A stretch of DNA of 64,000 bases, taken from contig CBFIAR010000014.1 of assembly GCA_965660625.1 (NCBI GenBank), forward strand, positions 29,003 through 93,002, in the 5' to 3' direction. Positions 7,334 to 16,473 of this stretch are shown piece after piece; position 1 is the first letter of the stretch, and the number at the start of each line of letters is the position of its first letter. The notes under the pieces were generated by a model. That model was not told where the DNA came from, did not search any database, and worked only from the letters and a program-made list of their open reading frames with translations. Made by a program: the position numbers and the translations under genes. This stretch comes from Glaciecola sp965660625 (lineage in GTDB: Bacteria > Pseudomonadota > Gammaproteobacteria > Enterobacterales > Alteromonadaceae).

Positions 7334-8680
7334 TTATGAACCTATTGTATATTTTCGTGCTTTACCTTGTGCATGAGCTTGCTCGTCAAGTTCAGCCAAG
7401 AAGGCCATTTTAGCACTTAATCGTTTTTCTAAGCCTCGCTCACTAGCATGATAAAAGGTCATTGAAGCTATGTCCGGTGGCAAATACGATTCGCCTGCTG
7501 CGTAGGCATTGGGTTCGTTATGTGCATAGCGATAACCTTCCCCATGGCCCATTTCTTTTGCTAGATTAGTCGGGGCATTTCGTAAATGCACAGGCACATC
7601 ATAACTGGGTGTATCATCAATAAGTTGTTGTGCCTTTTTGAAAGCAGCGTATACCGCGTTGCTTTTGGGTGCAAGTGCACAATAAATGACTGCTTGAGCT
7701 AGCGCTCTTTCACCCTCCGCCGGGCCTACACGATGATATAGGTCCCAACTGTTAAGACAAACCTGTAGCGCGCTAGGGTCAGCGTTGCCGATATCCTCAG
7801 ACGCTATCGCCAATAACCGTCTGGCAATCACTAAGGGATCACCACCACTCTTTAAAAGGCGACAAAACCAATACAAAGCGCCATCGGGAGATGAACCTCT
7901 CACTGATTTATGAAATGCAGACAGCAGATCGTAGTAGTGGTCACCATTTTTGTCAAAAGCGAACGTTTTAGCGCCCGTTGCTTTTTTTATCAACGATAAA
8001 CTTATTTTCTCACCTTTACTTGCCAAATCGCTGCAAATTTCAGCGCTCATTAACAAGCTTCTTGCATCGCCATTTGCTTGATGTACAAGCGCCAAAGCTG
8101 CGTTCTCCTCAAACTCAATGGTTTTATCTTCGCGTTCTTGTAAGAATGCTATCGCATTGTTTAACAGCGTCATTAAATCTTCAATTGATAACTTTTCTAA
8201 AATAAAAACACGTAAGCGAGATAACAAAGCACGATTAACAGAAAAACTAGGATTTTCTGTTGTTGCGCCAATCAGGATAATATGACCACTCTCAACGTAA
8301 GGTAAAAAAGCATCCTGCTGACTTTTGTTAAAGCGATGTATTTCATCAACAAAAACGACTTTTTGTTTCGCAAATAAATCTGAATGGCCGCTTGTTAACG
8401 ATCCGCTCACTTCCCCAATCGCTGCTCGTATTTCTTTTACTCCGGAATTGATTGCAGAAAGTTCGATAACGTCGGCGTCAAGTTGGCCTGCAATTAGATG
8501 CACAAGGGTAGTTTTACCCGTACCAGGTGGACCCCAAAATATCATTGAATAACAAGTGTTTTGCGCAAGCATTTTAGAGATAGTTCCCTGCTCCCCAATC
8601 AAATGGGATTGGCCTACATAGTCGCTAAGACGGTTTGGTCTGAGGAGGCTAGCCAGCGGTTGATAGGCAGAGGATTTCAT
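7334..8680 (-). CDS. rarA: RarA/MgsA replication-associated recombination ATPase
   Basis: A 448-residue AAA+ ATPase of the clamp-loader-like Mgs1/WRNIP1 family acting at stalled replication forks. It has Walker A (GPPGTGKTTL), Walker B (FVDEIHRF), sensor 1 (GATTENPSF) and an Arg-finger region (ALLSRLRVF). The C-terminal tetramerisation region includes GHGEGYRYAHNEPNAYA. It sits between lolA and crcB, the standard gammaproteobacterial order ftsK-lolA-rarA-crcB-serS. Confidence 0.96.
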   Translation of the reverse strand: MKSSAYQPLASLLRPNRLSDYVGQSHLIGEQGTISKMLAQNTCYSMIFWGPPGTGKTTLVHLIAGQLDADVIELSAINSGVKEIRAAIGEVSGSLTSGHSDLFAKQKVVFVDEIHRFNKSQQDAFLPYVESGHIILIGATTENPSFSVNRALLSRLRVFILEKLSIEDLMTLLNNAIAFLQEREDKTIEFEENAALALVHQANGDARSLLMSAEICSDLASKGEKISLSLIKKATGAKTFAFDKNGDHYYDLLSAFHKSVRGSSPDGALYWFCRLLKSGGDPLVIARRLLAIASEDIGNADPSALQVCLNSWDLYHRVGPAEGERALAQAVIYCALAPKSNAVYAAFKKAQQLIDDTPSYDVPVHLRNAPTNLAKEMGHGEGYRYAHNEPNAYAAGESYLPPDIASMTFYHASERGLEKRLSAKMAFLAELDEQAHAQGKARKYTIGS

Positions 8681-8728
8681 AACTTATTCTTGTTTAATCA
8701 TAAAGTTAGGGCAAATATCAAGCATCAT

Positions 8729-9424
8729 TTATTGACCACGTTGATCATCGATAATATAGTTCTCAGGGATGTCATACGAAAACACGGATTGCGCAACGGG
8801 TTGATTTTGCGAAATATTTGAAAAAACCAATAGACTCTTTTGTTGCTGCCTATCTGTAGACTGCATACGTGTGAGTTGCTCACCATTAAAATAAATAGTT
8901 AACGATACTATATTGGCATTTTCATCTTTTGAAGCAACGACGAAACTAGATTCTTTCTTTGCGACACTCACCGCATTCCATTGCTCTTGATCGTCCGAAA
9001 CGAGGAGCATTAATGGATTATTCTGTGTAATCGATTCTTGTTGCATCACAGTAACTTGTTCTACAAAAGGGTCAACGTTCCACACTGTCGTGCCATCAGC
9101 AATGAGCAGTGTTTCATCTGGCATTTGAGTTTCCCAACGCAACATATTGGGTGTTTTTAGGGTTAGAATGCCAAAAGTTCGTTGAAGTTCTTTGCCGCTA
9201 ATATCAGAGATACTCTGTGAAAAGTTAGCGGAGTATGACACTAAGTTACTTAGCTTTATTTTCAATTCAGCTTTAGCCGTTATTTCTGGAAGTTCTGATA
9301 CAGTAGCACTTTTGGCAGTGCTACTCATTGCATTGGCACTCATCACAATTATAGCTAAAGTGCTTACAACGTTAGTGATTAACGTCGGTACCGCAAAACG
9401 TTTCCTTTTATTCGCAGAGAACAT
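8729..9424 (-). CDS. lolA: LolA, periplasmic lipoprotein chaperone
   Basis: LolA receives outer-membrane lipoproteins from LolCDE and carries them to LolB. 231 residues including a signal peptide with a long basic n-region (KRKRF) and a hydrophobic stretch ending near AMSS. The mature part contains the family core: YSANFSQSISDISGKEL, PNMLRWETQMPDETLLIADG, VWNVDPFVEQVTV and NNPLMLLVSDD. The gene lies three bases after ftsK and 48 bases before rarA. Confidence 0.93.
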   Translation of the reverse strand: MFSANKRKRFAVPTLITNVVSTLAIIVMSANAMSSTAKSATVSELPEITAKAELKIKLSNLVSYSANFSQSISDISGKELQRTFGILTLKTPNMLRWETQMPDETLLIADGTTVWNVDPFVEQVTVMQQESITQNNPLMLLVSDDQEQWNAVSVAKKESSFVVASKDENANIVSLTIYFNGEQLTRMQSTDRQQQKSLLVFSNISQNQPVAQSVFSYDIPENYIIDDQRGQ

Positions 9425-9427
9425 AAT

Positions 9428-11947
9428 CTAATCCTTTCTTGGAGGTGGGGCTAACACTTCTCTATTGCCATTATGGCCGGGTGGACTTACGACACCGCTC
9501 TGTTCCATCTGCTCAACTAAGCGAGCAGCTCTATTATATCCAATCCTAAACTTACGCTGCACACTGGATACCGATGCACGACGCGTTTCTGTTATGAATG
9601 CGACAGCTTCATCATAAAATGTATCTTGCTCCTGATCATCTCCTTCCGCCAGCTCTCCTGGTAACAACATCTCGGAAGTCGCTTCTCCATTGAGAATTTC
9701 ATCGACATATTGAGGTGCGCCTCGTTTCTTCCAGTCAGCAACAACCGCGTGTACTTCGTGATCATCAACAAAGGCACCGTGCACTCGGGTAGTGATACTT
9801 GTTCCGGGCGGGTTGTACAGCATATCACCCGCGCCGAGCAACGACTCTGCGCCTTGTTGGTCTAAAATAGTCCGAGAATCTATTTTGCTGGATACCTGAA
9901 ATGCAATTCTAGTCGGTATATTCGCTTTTATTAACCCCGTAATAACATCAACAGAAGGTCTCTGTGTAGCTAAAATAAGATGGATACCGGCTGCTCGCGC
10001 TTTTTGTGCAATTCGGGCAATTAACTCTTCCACTTTTTTGCCGACAATCATCATCATGTCGGCAAACTCATCAACGATAACAACAATACTAGGCAGTTTA
10101 TCGAGTTCTGGAGCTGTTTCGTCCATACTTTCTTCAGACTTCCATAGTGGGTCAACTATGGGGGCGCCGGCTTCCTTTGCATCCTTTATCTTTTTGTTAT
10201 AACCCTTTAGGTTTCTTACACCCAATGCAGACATTAATCGATACCGGCGTTCCATCTCGCCAACACACCAACGTAGGGCGTTTGCAGCTTGTTTCATGTC
10301 AGTTACGACTTCTGTTAGCAAGTGCGGTATGCCCTCATAAACAGAGAGTTCTAGCATTTTAGGGTCGATCATAATAAGTCTGACATCTTCAGGAGTTGAC
10401 TTATACAGCAAGCTCAAAATCATAACATTAACGCCAACTGATTTACCTGAGCCTGTGGTACCAGCAACCAATAAGTGTGGCATCTTACCGAGATCTACCA
10501 CTACTGGCTTACCAGAAATATCGGCGCCTAATACCATCGTTAGTGGTGATTCACTGGATTGAAACGCTCGCGTTTCAATTACTTCGCTTAAACGCACCAT
10601 TTCTCGATGTTTATTGGGTAATTCAAGACCAATGACAGACTTACCTGGTATAACTTCAACGACACGAACAGATATGGCAGACATAGATCTAGCTAGATCT
10701 TTGGATAGAGCACTAATTTTACTTACCTTCACGCCAGGTGCTAAATCTAATTCAAAGCGCGTAATCACAGGCCCTGGCAAAACATCCACCACATTTGCAA
10801 CAATACTGAAGTCTGCTAGTTTTTCTTCTAACAACCTAGAAACTTGATCTAATTCTTCTTGCGTAATCGGATTTTCGTGCTTATCAGCACGCTCTAATAA
10901 ATCAAATGAAGGCATGACTGCTTTTGCAACATCATTATTTGTCGTTTCTTGCCGCGCTGTTGACGGCTTAATACCTTGCTCAGAATGGAAACCGCCCTGC
11001 CCTGCAGCTTTTGAAGCTTGAGCGACTTGAACACGTTGTCGCTCTATTTCACTGTTTGGCTCTAGCGCACGCGCCTCATCCTCAGCTTTGTAGACATACT
11101 GCTCTGCTGAGTTAACATCATCTTCTGACAGAAATACAGCGTCTGGTATGTGAAACTGAGGTTCTGTTTTTAATGATGGAGTGCTATTGCTATCTGAGAT
11201 CGTATCAGATTTTGCAAAATGTGTCGGGTTTACTGAGTGCGATTCGGCTTCTGGTTCAGCGCGCAAACTAGTGATATTAAGTTCAATGCTTTCAATACTA
11301 ATAGGTTTAGGTAAAGCCTTTTCTTCACCGGTGCCAAAGGTCGGCAATGACAGTGTGCTCATTTTTTTAGGTAAACTGTAAATGTTCTTGGCTCGGTTTA
11401 TCGTGAATAAGCCAATACTGTCAATGATACTTAACCAAGAAATACCCGTCGATAAAGTGAATCCTGTGCAGAAAAAACAAATCAATAATAATACTGTTCC
11501 AACAAAGCTAAAGTGCGGGATTAGCGCTGTGCTAATGATATCTCCCATCGCACCGCCAGCGGATACACTATAGAAGTCGTCGAAATTGATACTGGCTATA
11601 CCCGTAAAACCAAATATCACTAACAGTGCACCAACGAGCCGCAGACTGATTGTTAGGTAGTCTAATTTAGTGACACTCTTTATATGTAAAAATACAAACC
11701 AGCCACAGAATGCCAGAGCAAAAGGAAGAACATAGGCAGTGATGCCAAATGTAAACAACAGTATATCAGCAGCCCACGCGCCCATAGAGCCCATTAGATT
11801 TTGAATTTCGTTGTGTAAGCCCGCCTGTGACCAACCTGGGTCACTGGGGTGAAATGAAGCTAGTGCAATTAATAAAAAGAAGGCAGTTGCGCATGACAGC
11901 ATCATGCCTACTTCCATTAATCGTTGTGTTCCGGATAATCGCGCCAT
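9428..11947 (-). CDS. ftsK: FtsK DNA translocase
   Basis: Septum-located translocase that pumps DNA and activates XerCD at dif during division. 839 residues: four to five N-terminal membrane helices (about 1-185), a short, variable acidic linker (about 190-350) and a RecA-type motor with Walker A (VAGTTGSGKSVG) and Walker B (IVVIVDEFADMMM). The C-terminal gamma winged helix (RKFRIGYNRAARLVEQMEQ) reads KOPS sites. The linker is far shorter than in E. coli (1329 residues), common in marine relatives. It heads the operon with lolA. Confidence 0.96.
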   Translation of the reverse strand: MARLSGTQRLMEVGMMLSCATAFFLLIALASFHPSDPGWSQAGLHNEIQNLMGSMGAWAADILLFTFGITAYVLPFALAFCGWFVFLHIKSVTKLDYLTISLRLVGALLVIFGFTGIASINFDDFYSVSAGGAMGDIISTALIPHFSFVGTVLLLICFFCTGFTLSTGISWLSIIDSIGLFTINRAKNIYSLPKKMSTLSLPTFGTGEEKALPKPISIESIELNITSLRAEPEAESHSVNPTHFAKSDTISDSNSTPSLKTEPQFHIPDAVFLSEDDVNSAEQYVYKAEDEARALEPNSEIERQRVQVAQASKAAGQGGFHSEQGIKPSTARQETTNNDVAKAVMPSFDLLERADKHENPITQEELDQVSRLLEEKLADFSIVANVVDVLPGPVITRFELDLAPGVKVSKISALSKDLARSMSAISVRVVEVIPGKSVIGLELPNKHREMVRLSEVIETRAFQSSESPLTMVLGADISGKPVVVDLGKMPHLLVAGTTGSGKSVGVNVMILSLLYKSTPEDVRLIMIDPKMLELSVYEGIPHLLTEVVTDMKQAANALRWCVGEMERRYRLMSALGVRNLKGYNKKIKDAKEAGAPIVDPLWKSEESMDETAPELDKLPSIVVIVDEFADMMMIVGKKVEELIARIAQKARAAGIHLILATQRPSVDVITGLIKANIPTRIAFQVSSKIDSRTILDQQGAESLLGAGDMLYNPPGTSITTRVHGAFVDDHEVHAVVADWKKRGAPQYVDEILNGEATSEMLLPGELAEGDDQEQDTFYDEAVAFITETRRASVSSVQRKFRIGYNRAARLVEQMEQSGVVSPPGHNGNREVLAPPPRKD

Positions 11948-11971
11948 ATCCCTACAATTCTTTTATTTATA

Positions 11972-11988
11972 ATGCTAATAGAATTAGC
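11972..11988 (-). terminator. Weak hairpin downstream of lrp
   Basis: On the minus strand TGCTAAT-TCT-ATTAGCA is a perfect 7-bp AT-rich stem, followed by TTATAAATAAAAG. It could weakly end lrp before ftsK. The poor T-tract makes this tentative. Confidence 0.3.
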
Positions 11989-12057
11989 AATAATTCAACT
12001 AATCCCTAATGGTCAGTAAGAATATCATAATCCAAACAAACGAATACAGAACGAATG

Positions 12058-12543
12058 TTATTTATCGTTAATTTTTATAATATTGGTGTGTTTCACTTCT
12101 TCCATTACAACGTATGTTCTAGACTCACTTACACCGGGCAATCGCAACAATGTGTCCCCTAATAATTTCCGATAACTAGACATATCAGCAACCCGCGCCT
12201 TCAATAAAAAATCAAAATTACCTGAAACTAAGTGGCATTCTTGAATATCATCGAGTCCTTGCACTGCCGCAGAAAATTCTGCAAAGATATCAACCGAAGT
12301 TTTTGAAAGGGTTATTTCAACAAACACTAACATCGCTGCCCCCAACTTCGTTGGATCAACTGTTGCAGTATAGCCCGTTATATAGCCCTGCTGTTCAAGT
12401 CTCTTGACTCTCTCTAGACAAGGACTCGGACTCAAACCAACCTTCTTTGCTAATTCAACATTGGATATTTTACCGTCAACTTGCAATACAGTAAGGATCT
12501 TTCTATCAATTCTATCAATATGTTTGGGTGTTTTGACTAGCAT
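12058..12543 (-). CDS. lrp: Lrp-type leucine-responsive regulator
   Basis: A 161-residue Lrp/AsnC regulator, very close to E. coli Lrp (164). The N-terminal helix-turn-helix is LAKKVGLSPSPCLERVKRLEQQGYI. The C-terminal RAM/ACT domain includes ECHLVSGNFDFLLKARV and LPGVSESRTYVVMEEVK. It is divergent from ald across a 123-bp AT-rich gap. In several bacteria an Lrp-family protein activates alanine dehydrogenase, so local control of ald is likely, besides the global role. Confidence 0.93.
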   Translation of the reverse strand: MLVKTPKHIDRIDRKILTVLQVDGKISNVELAKKVGLSPSPCLERVKRLEQQGYITGYTATVDPTKLGAAMLVFVEITLSKTSVDIFAEFSAAVQGLDDIQECHLVSGNFDFLLKARVADMSSYRKLLGDTLLRLPGVSESRTYVVMEEVKHTNIIKINDK

Positions 12544-12666
12544 TTAATTTCAACATTTAGGAATAAATCAAAATATTATACTGCAATTCTAAAATCTTCG
12601 ATATTTTTATTTCTGAAAAATGCAGTAAACTGCGCACAAATAATTAACTTTGTTAAGGTCTAAAAA

Positions 12667-13797
12667 ATGATTGTTGGTGTTCCAAAAGAAATAAAAAATC
12701 ATGAGTATCGTGTTGGTCTTGCTCCGGCAGCGGTTCAGGAGTTTGTTAATTGCGGTCATGAAGTACTCGTGCAAACCAGTGCGGGCGCCTCGATTGGCTT
12801 CACAGACGAGTTGTATGTAAATGCAGGTGCAAAGATTATACAAACACCAGATGAAATATTTGCTAATGCAGACATGATCGTAAAGGTAAAAGAACCACAG
12901 CCGAACGAATGTAAAATGCTTCGTAAAGGACAAACTCTATACACTTACCTACACCTTGCCCCAGACCCGATGCAAACAAAGCTGTTAGTTGAATCTGGCG
13001 CTACGTGTATTGCGTATGAAACAGTCACTGATAGTCGTGGCACATTGCCACTTTTAGCACCTATGAGTGAGGTTGCTGGCCGTATGTCGATTCAGGCAGG
13101 TGCGCATTATCTTGAAAAAGCACATGGTGGAAGTGGCACATTATTAGGTGGCGTCCCAGGTGTTGCGCCGGGCAAAGTGCTGATAATAGGTGGCGGTGTT
13201 GTTGGTTTGAATGCAGCAAAAATGGCGATGGGCCTTGGGGCTGATGTCACTATTCTTGACCGTTCTTTAAATCGCTTACGCGAACTGGATGATATTTTTG
13301 AAGGCCGCTTGGCTACGGTGTTTTCTACGGCAGACGCTATTGATTACTATTCATCACGCGCTGATTTGGTTATTGGTGCCGTTTTGGTGCCTGGTGCAGC
13401 TGCACCGAAACTACTCAATAGCGAACACATCAAAAACATGAAGCCTGGTTCAGTGCTAGTCGATGTCGCGATTGATCAAGGTGGTTGTTTTGAAACATCT
13501 CGGGCAACGACGCATCAAGATCCTGTTTATATTATCGATGAGGTGGTGCATTACTGCGTGGCAAACATGCCTGGTGGCGTTGCACGCACGTCGACAATGG
13601 CTCTTAATAATGCCACTTTACCTTTTGGTTTAGCGTTAGCCAATAAAGGGCCTAAGCAAGCAATGCTTGATGACCCGCATTTGCTTAACGGCTTGAATGT
13701 GCATAATGGTATTGTTACGTATAAAGCGGTAGTTGATGCGCTGGGCGAGAAACTAGGTCTAACCTATATGCCTGCAGCAGAAGCATTAAACAGCTAG
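12667..13797 (+). CDS. ald: Alanine dehydrogenase
   Basis: NAD-dependent reductive amination of pyruvate to L-alanine, and the reverse. 376 residues, matching the family. The N-terminal signature (VGVPKEIKNHEYRVGLAP) contains the substrate-binding Arg. His96 of the family lies in LYTYLHLAPDP, the NAD-binding glycine motif is VLIIGGGVVGLNAA, and YIIDEVVHYCVANMPG is present. Single gene, divergent from lrp, closed by a strong terminator. Distinct from the transhydrogenase PntA by length and by the complete C-terminal part. Confidence 0.96.
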   Translation: MIVGVPKEIKNHEYRVGLAPAAVQEFVNCGHEVLVQTSAGASIGFTDELYVNAGAKIIQTPDEIFANADMIVKVKEPQPNECKMLRKGQTLYTYLHLAPDPMQTKLLVESGATCIAYETVTDSRGTLPLLAPMSEVAGRMSIQAGAHYLEKAHGGSGTLLGGVPGVAPGKVLIIGGGVVGLNAAKMAMGLGADVTILDRSLNRLRELDDIFEGRLATVFSTADAIDYYSSRADLVIGAVLVPGAAAPKLLNSEHIKNMKPGSVLVDVAIDQGGCFETSRATTHQDPVYIIDEVVHYCVANMPGGVARTSTMALNNATLPFGLALANKGPKQAMLDDPHLLNGLNVHNGIVTYKAVVDALGEKLGLTYMPAAEALNS

Positions 13798-13819
13798 GCT
13801 TTTAAGTTAGAAAGCCAAA

Positions 13820-13849
13820 GGGAGCAAATGTCAATTTGCTCCCTTTTTT
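13820..13849 (+). terminator. Rho-independent terminator of ald
   Basis: Perfect 10-bp stem GGGAGCAAAT / ATTTGCTCCC with loop GTCA, followed directly by TTTTTTA. The T-tract merges into repeat copy B. Confidence 0.95.
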
Positions 13850-13900
13850 ATCGAATATATAGTGAGAAAACCCGGTACTCTCTAGTCGCGGGGTAAGTCA
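13846..13900 (+). repeat. 55-bp interspersed repeat, copy B
   Basis: It begins in the T-tract of the ald terminator. It matches copy A at about 43 of 55 positions and copy C at about 42 of 55, all without gaps. Shared core: TCGAATATATAG, GAGAAAACCC and TAGTCGCGGGGTAAGTCA. ACCC and GGGT can pair across a 17-base loop. Confidence 0.8.
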
Positions 13901-13922
13901 CCGGCAAACTAATCTGAAAAAC

Positions 13923-14645
13923 TTAAACGATGAGTTCCTGTTTAATAGACTCATTTATTTGCGTTAAACTATCAAGTGGATCGATAGCTTGTGTGATAGG
14001 TCTACCAATAACTAAATAATCAACGCCACTTTGAATTGCGCTCTTCGGTGTTGCTACCCTAACTTGATCCCCCTTATTAGAACCGACAGGTCGGATGCCA
14101 GGTGTCACTAATAGGAAATTCTCATTCACTATCAGTCTCAATGCTATCGCTTCTTGCGCAGAACAAACAACCCCGTCTAAACCACACTCTTGAGTGAGCA
14201 ACGCCAAACGCTTAACCTGTTCATTTATTTCTCTATCTCCAATCACCGTATCCAGCTGACTTTGATCCATGCTGGTCAATACGGTAACAGCGGTCAACAA
14301 GGGTCTATTTTCACCCGTCTCTTTAAGCGCTTTTATAGCAGCTCTCATCATTTCAGGTCCCCCACTTGCGTGAACGTTAACCATCCAAACACCGAGAGAG
14401 GCTGCCGCTTTAACTGCCTTGGCGACAGTATTGGGAATATCGTGAAACTTCAAATCTAAGAAAACATCAAAGCCCAACGCGACTACTTTTTTGACCCATT
14501 CAGGACCAAAATAGGTGAACATTTCTTTGCCTATTTTTAACCGACAGGCTTTCGGGTCAAGCTTAGCAATAAGCTCGTTAGCCGCAGTCTCATCGTCAAA
14601 ATCAAGTGCAACTATTACTTTAGGATCAGAGCATGCTGTAATCAT
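13923..14645 (-). CDS. pyrF: Orotidine 5'-phosphate decarboxylase
   Basis: Last step of UMP synthesis. 240 residues. The catalytic DxKxxD array is seen in VFLDLKFHDIPNTVAKAV, the N-terminal VIVALDFDD and the phosphate-binding end (LVIGRPITQA) complete the barrel. It lies eight bases after lapB on the same strand and is the last gene of the rpsA-ihfB-lapA-lapB-pyrF run, as in many gammaproteobacteria. Repeat copy B lies just beyond its stop. Confidence 0.96.
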   Translation of the reverse strand: MITACSDPKVIVALDFDDETAANELIAKLDPKACRLKIGKEMFTYFGPEWVKKVVALGFDVFLDLKFHDIPNTVAKAVKAAASLGVWMVNVHASGGPEMMRAAIKALKETGENRPLLTAVTVLTSMDQSQLDTVIGDREINEQVKRLALLTQECGLDGVVCSAQEAIALRLIVNENFLLVTPGIRPVGSNKGDQVRVATPKSAIQSGVDYLVIGRPITQAIDPLDSLTQINESIKQELIV

Positions 14646-14652
14646 AATAATA

Positions 14653-15825
14653 TTATTCTCCGTCTAGTCCTTTAATAGGTTTGATGCTCGACCAAGTCTT
14701 ACAAGATGGACAAAGCCAGCGCAATTGGCGACCGGAAAAACCACAGCTATTGCATCTGTATTTTGGACGTTGGCCTATTTGTTTGTCGAGTAGTGATTGT
14801 AAATGACCTAAACTCTCTTGCGTTTTTTCAACATCACTGAAATTCTTCTGGTAAAGCTGGAGTAAGGTTTTAAAACCTCGCATAGTCGGGTGTTTTTGAA
14901 GCTGCGCTATTAGAATATCGACAGCATGCTCATTGTCACCACTGCGAGCAATTATATTGACCTTAGCGATATACGATGAGGCGCATTTTTGCCAATAAGG
15001 TTCCAATAATTTATCCAACTGCTCCCATCCATCTGTTTTACCTGCCCACTCTTCTAACAAGGGAATCGCTTCGCTGAGCCAATCAACGTCACGCTTAGGA
15101 ATTTCAGATAAATAAGAGAAGGCGTCTTTATAGTTCTCAGATGCAAGGGCAAGTTTACCTAAATCTAACCAAGCCCTCACTTGACTACCATCGATCACAA
15201 TGGCTTTTTTAAGTAGCGAGGTGGCTTCATCGTTTTTATCTTCTTCAAGCAAGGCTTTTGCTTGCTCACAATAAAAATGGGACAGTAACACGTACAAATT
15301 TTTGTCATTTGGCGTTATTTGAATGCTCGCACTGGCCAAGTCGATGGCTTTGTTCCACTCTTTGGTCACTTGATAAATGTTAAATAACTTCTGCTGAGCA
15401 AGATCAAAATGTTGTGTCTGTTCCAGTAATTGCAGAAACACGCCCTCAGCTCGTTCAAGAAAGCCGGCTAATAAATAATCAGTACCTAACTCCAATAATG
15501 CAAGCGCTTCTTGTTTGTTGCTGATCTCATCCCTGCTAATTAGGTTTTGATGCACTCGGATAGCTCGGTCGAGTTCGCCACGATGTCTAAAAAAGTTACC
15601 CATGGCAATGTGTGTTTCAACGGTATCGTTATTAACGCTAATCATTTTCATGAGAGTATCAACCGCTTTGTCGGGTTGGTCAGAAAGGAGGAAGTTGAGT
15701 CCTCTATAATAATGCTTTGAGAGGATAGAAGATTGTCTGCGCTGCGCTTTTCTCAGGCTATTTCGACCCATTACCCAGCCATAAGCAACGGCTACAGGCA
15801 AAGCTAAAAATAGAGCCTCTAACAT
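14653..15825 (-). CDS. lapB: LapB (YciM), regulator of LPS synthesis
   Basis: Inner-membrane anchored protein that brings LpxC to FtsH and so controls LPS output. 390 residues: one N-terminal membrane helix (about 1-20), a series of TPR repeats facing the cytoplasm, and a C-terminal rubredoxin-like zinc site (YRCNSCGF, then LCPSCKTW) that is diagnostic. Its ATG abuts the lapA stop with no gap. The lapA-lapB-pyrF order is that of E. coli. Confidence 0.96.
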   Translation of the reverse strand: MLEALFLALPVAVAYGWVMGRNSLRKAQRRQSSILSKHYYRGLNFLLSDQPDKAVDTLMKMISVNNDTVETHIAMGNFFRHRGELDRAIRVHQNLISRDEISNKQEALALLELGTDYLLAGFLERAEGVFLQLLEQTQHFDLAQQKLFNIYQVTKEWNKAIDLASASIQITPNDKNLYVLLSHFYCEQAKALLEEDKNDEATSLLKKAIVIDGSQVRAWLDLGKLALASENYKDAFSYLSEIPKRDVDWLSEAIPLLEEWAGKTDGWEQLDKLLEPYWQKCASSYIAKVNIIARSGDNEHAVDILIAQLQKHPTMRGFKTLLQLYQKNFSDVEKTQESLGHLQSLLDKQIGQRPKYRCNSCGFSGRQLRWLCPSCKTWSSIKPIKGLDGE

Positions 15826-16086
15826 TTATGCGGAATCTTTGGATAACTTCTTGAGCCTTCGCTGCAAAAGTTTGTTTTGCACTTTAAGACCAAGAAAACG
15901 GACTAACATAATCAAGAAACCGATTATAAACCCGATCGCAATGGTGATAACCATAAACGTCGAAACTCTTAATTCAGCTTTAGCGAGAACATAGTTGACG
16001 GTAATCATTTGGGTATTTTGAGAACCAATGACAATCGATATCATTAACAACAGTATAATAACAACGAAGACGATTATTGCTTTCAT
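15826..16086 (-). CDS. lapA: LapA (YciS) inner-membrane protein
   Basis: An 86-residue DUF1049 protein with two membrane helices (about 3-22 and 40-62) and a basic C-terminal tail (LQRRLKKLSKDS). It is found next to LapB and takes part in LPS assembly. The Asn-Gln-rich turn after helix 1 (GSQNTQMITVNYVLA) is typical of the family. It lies between ihfB and lapB. Confidence 0.92.
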   Translation of the reverse strand: MKAIIVFVVIILLLMISIVIGSQNTQMITVNYVLAKAELRVSTFMVITIAIGFIIGFLIMLVRFLGLKVQNKLLQRRLKKLSKDSA

Positions 16087-16117
16087 CGAATAACCTTGAT
16101 TACTGAATAGCTAATAT

Positions 16118-16396
16118 TTACAGGTCAACTCTATCTCTGAGTTCTTTTCCTGCTTTAAAATGCGGTACATGCTTACCCGTCAATTCTACTGTCTCACCTG
16201 TTTTAGGATTACGACCAGTGCGAGGTGCACGATAATGCAATGAGAAGCTGCCAAAACCTCTTATTTCAATGCGTTCTCCGCGTTGAAGGGTTTGCGCCAT
16301 TTGTTCAAGTAGTTCTTTAATTGCCAGCTCAAGCTCTTTGCCTTGAAGGTGTTGAGCTTTTTCGCCTAAACGTTCAATAAGTTCTGATTTGGTCAC
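16118..16396 (-). CDS. ihfB: Integration host factor subunit beta
   Basis: DNA-bending protein, heterodimer with IhfA. 92 residues with the HU/IHF DNA-clamp signature (EIRGFGSFSLHYRAPRTGRNPKTGE) whose Pro intercalates at kinks. The IhfB-type N-terminus is MTKSELIERL. It follows rpsA by 77 bp, with a hairpin between, and is followed by lapA. The rpsA-ihfB pairing is standard in the class. Confidence 0.96.
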   Translation of the reverse strand: MTKSELIERLGEKAQHLQGKELELAIKELLEQMAQTLQRGERIEIRGFGSFSLHYRAPRTGRNPKTGETVELTGKHVPHFKAGKELRDRVDL

Positions 16397-16442
16397 GCTA
16401 ATCTCCTATTTAAGAATGATACAAGCAACCGGGGGAGGAATT

Positions 16443-16465
16443 AGAGCGGCAGGAACTGCCGCTCT
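16443..16465 (-). terminator. Hairpin between rpsA and ihfB
   Basis: Perfect 10-bp stem AGAGCGGCAG / CTGCCGCTCT with a 3-base loop, nine bases downstream of the rpsA stop. No T-run follows on the minus strand (AATTCC), so it is more likely a 3'-end stabiliser or partial terminator of rpsA mRNA than a full stop. Confidence 0.6.
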
Positions 16466-16473
16466 GAATTGCA

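Noticed and set aside
12607..12933. 108-codon minus-strand frame between lrp and ald
   Set aside because: Overlaps the 5' part of ald on the opposite strand; the composition is that of antisense noise.
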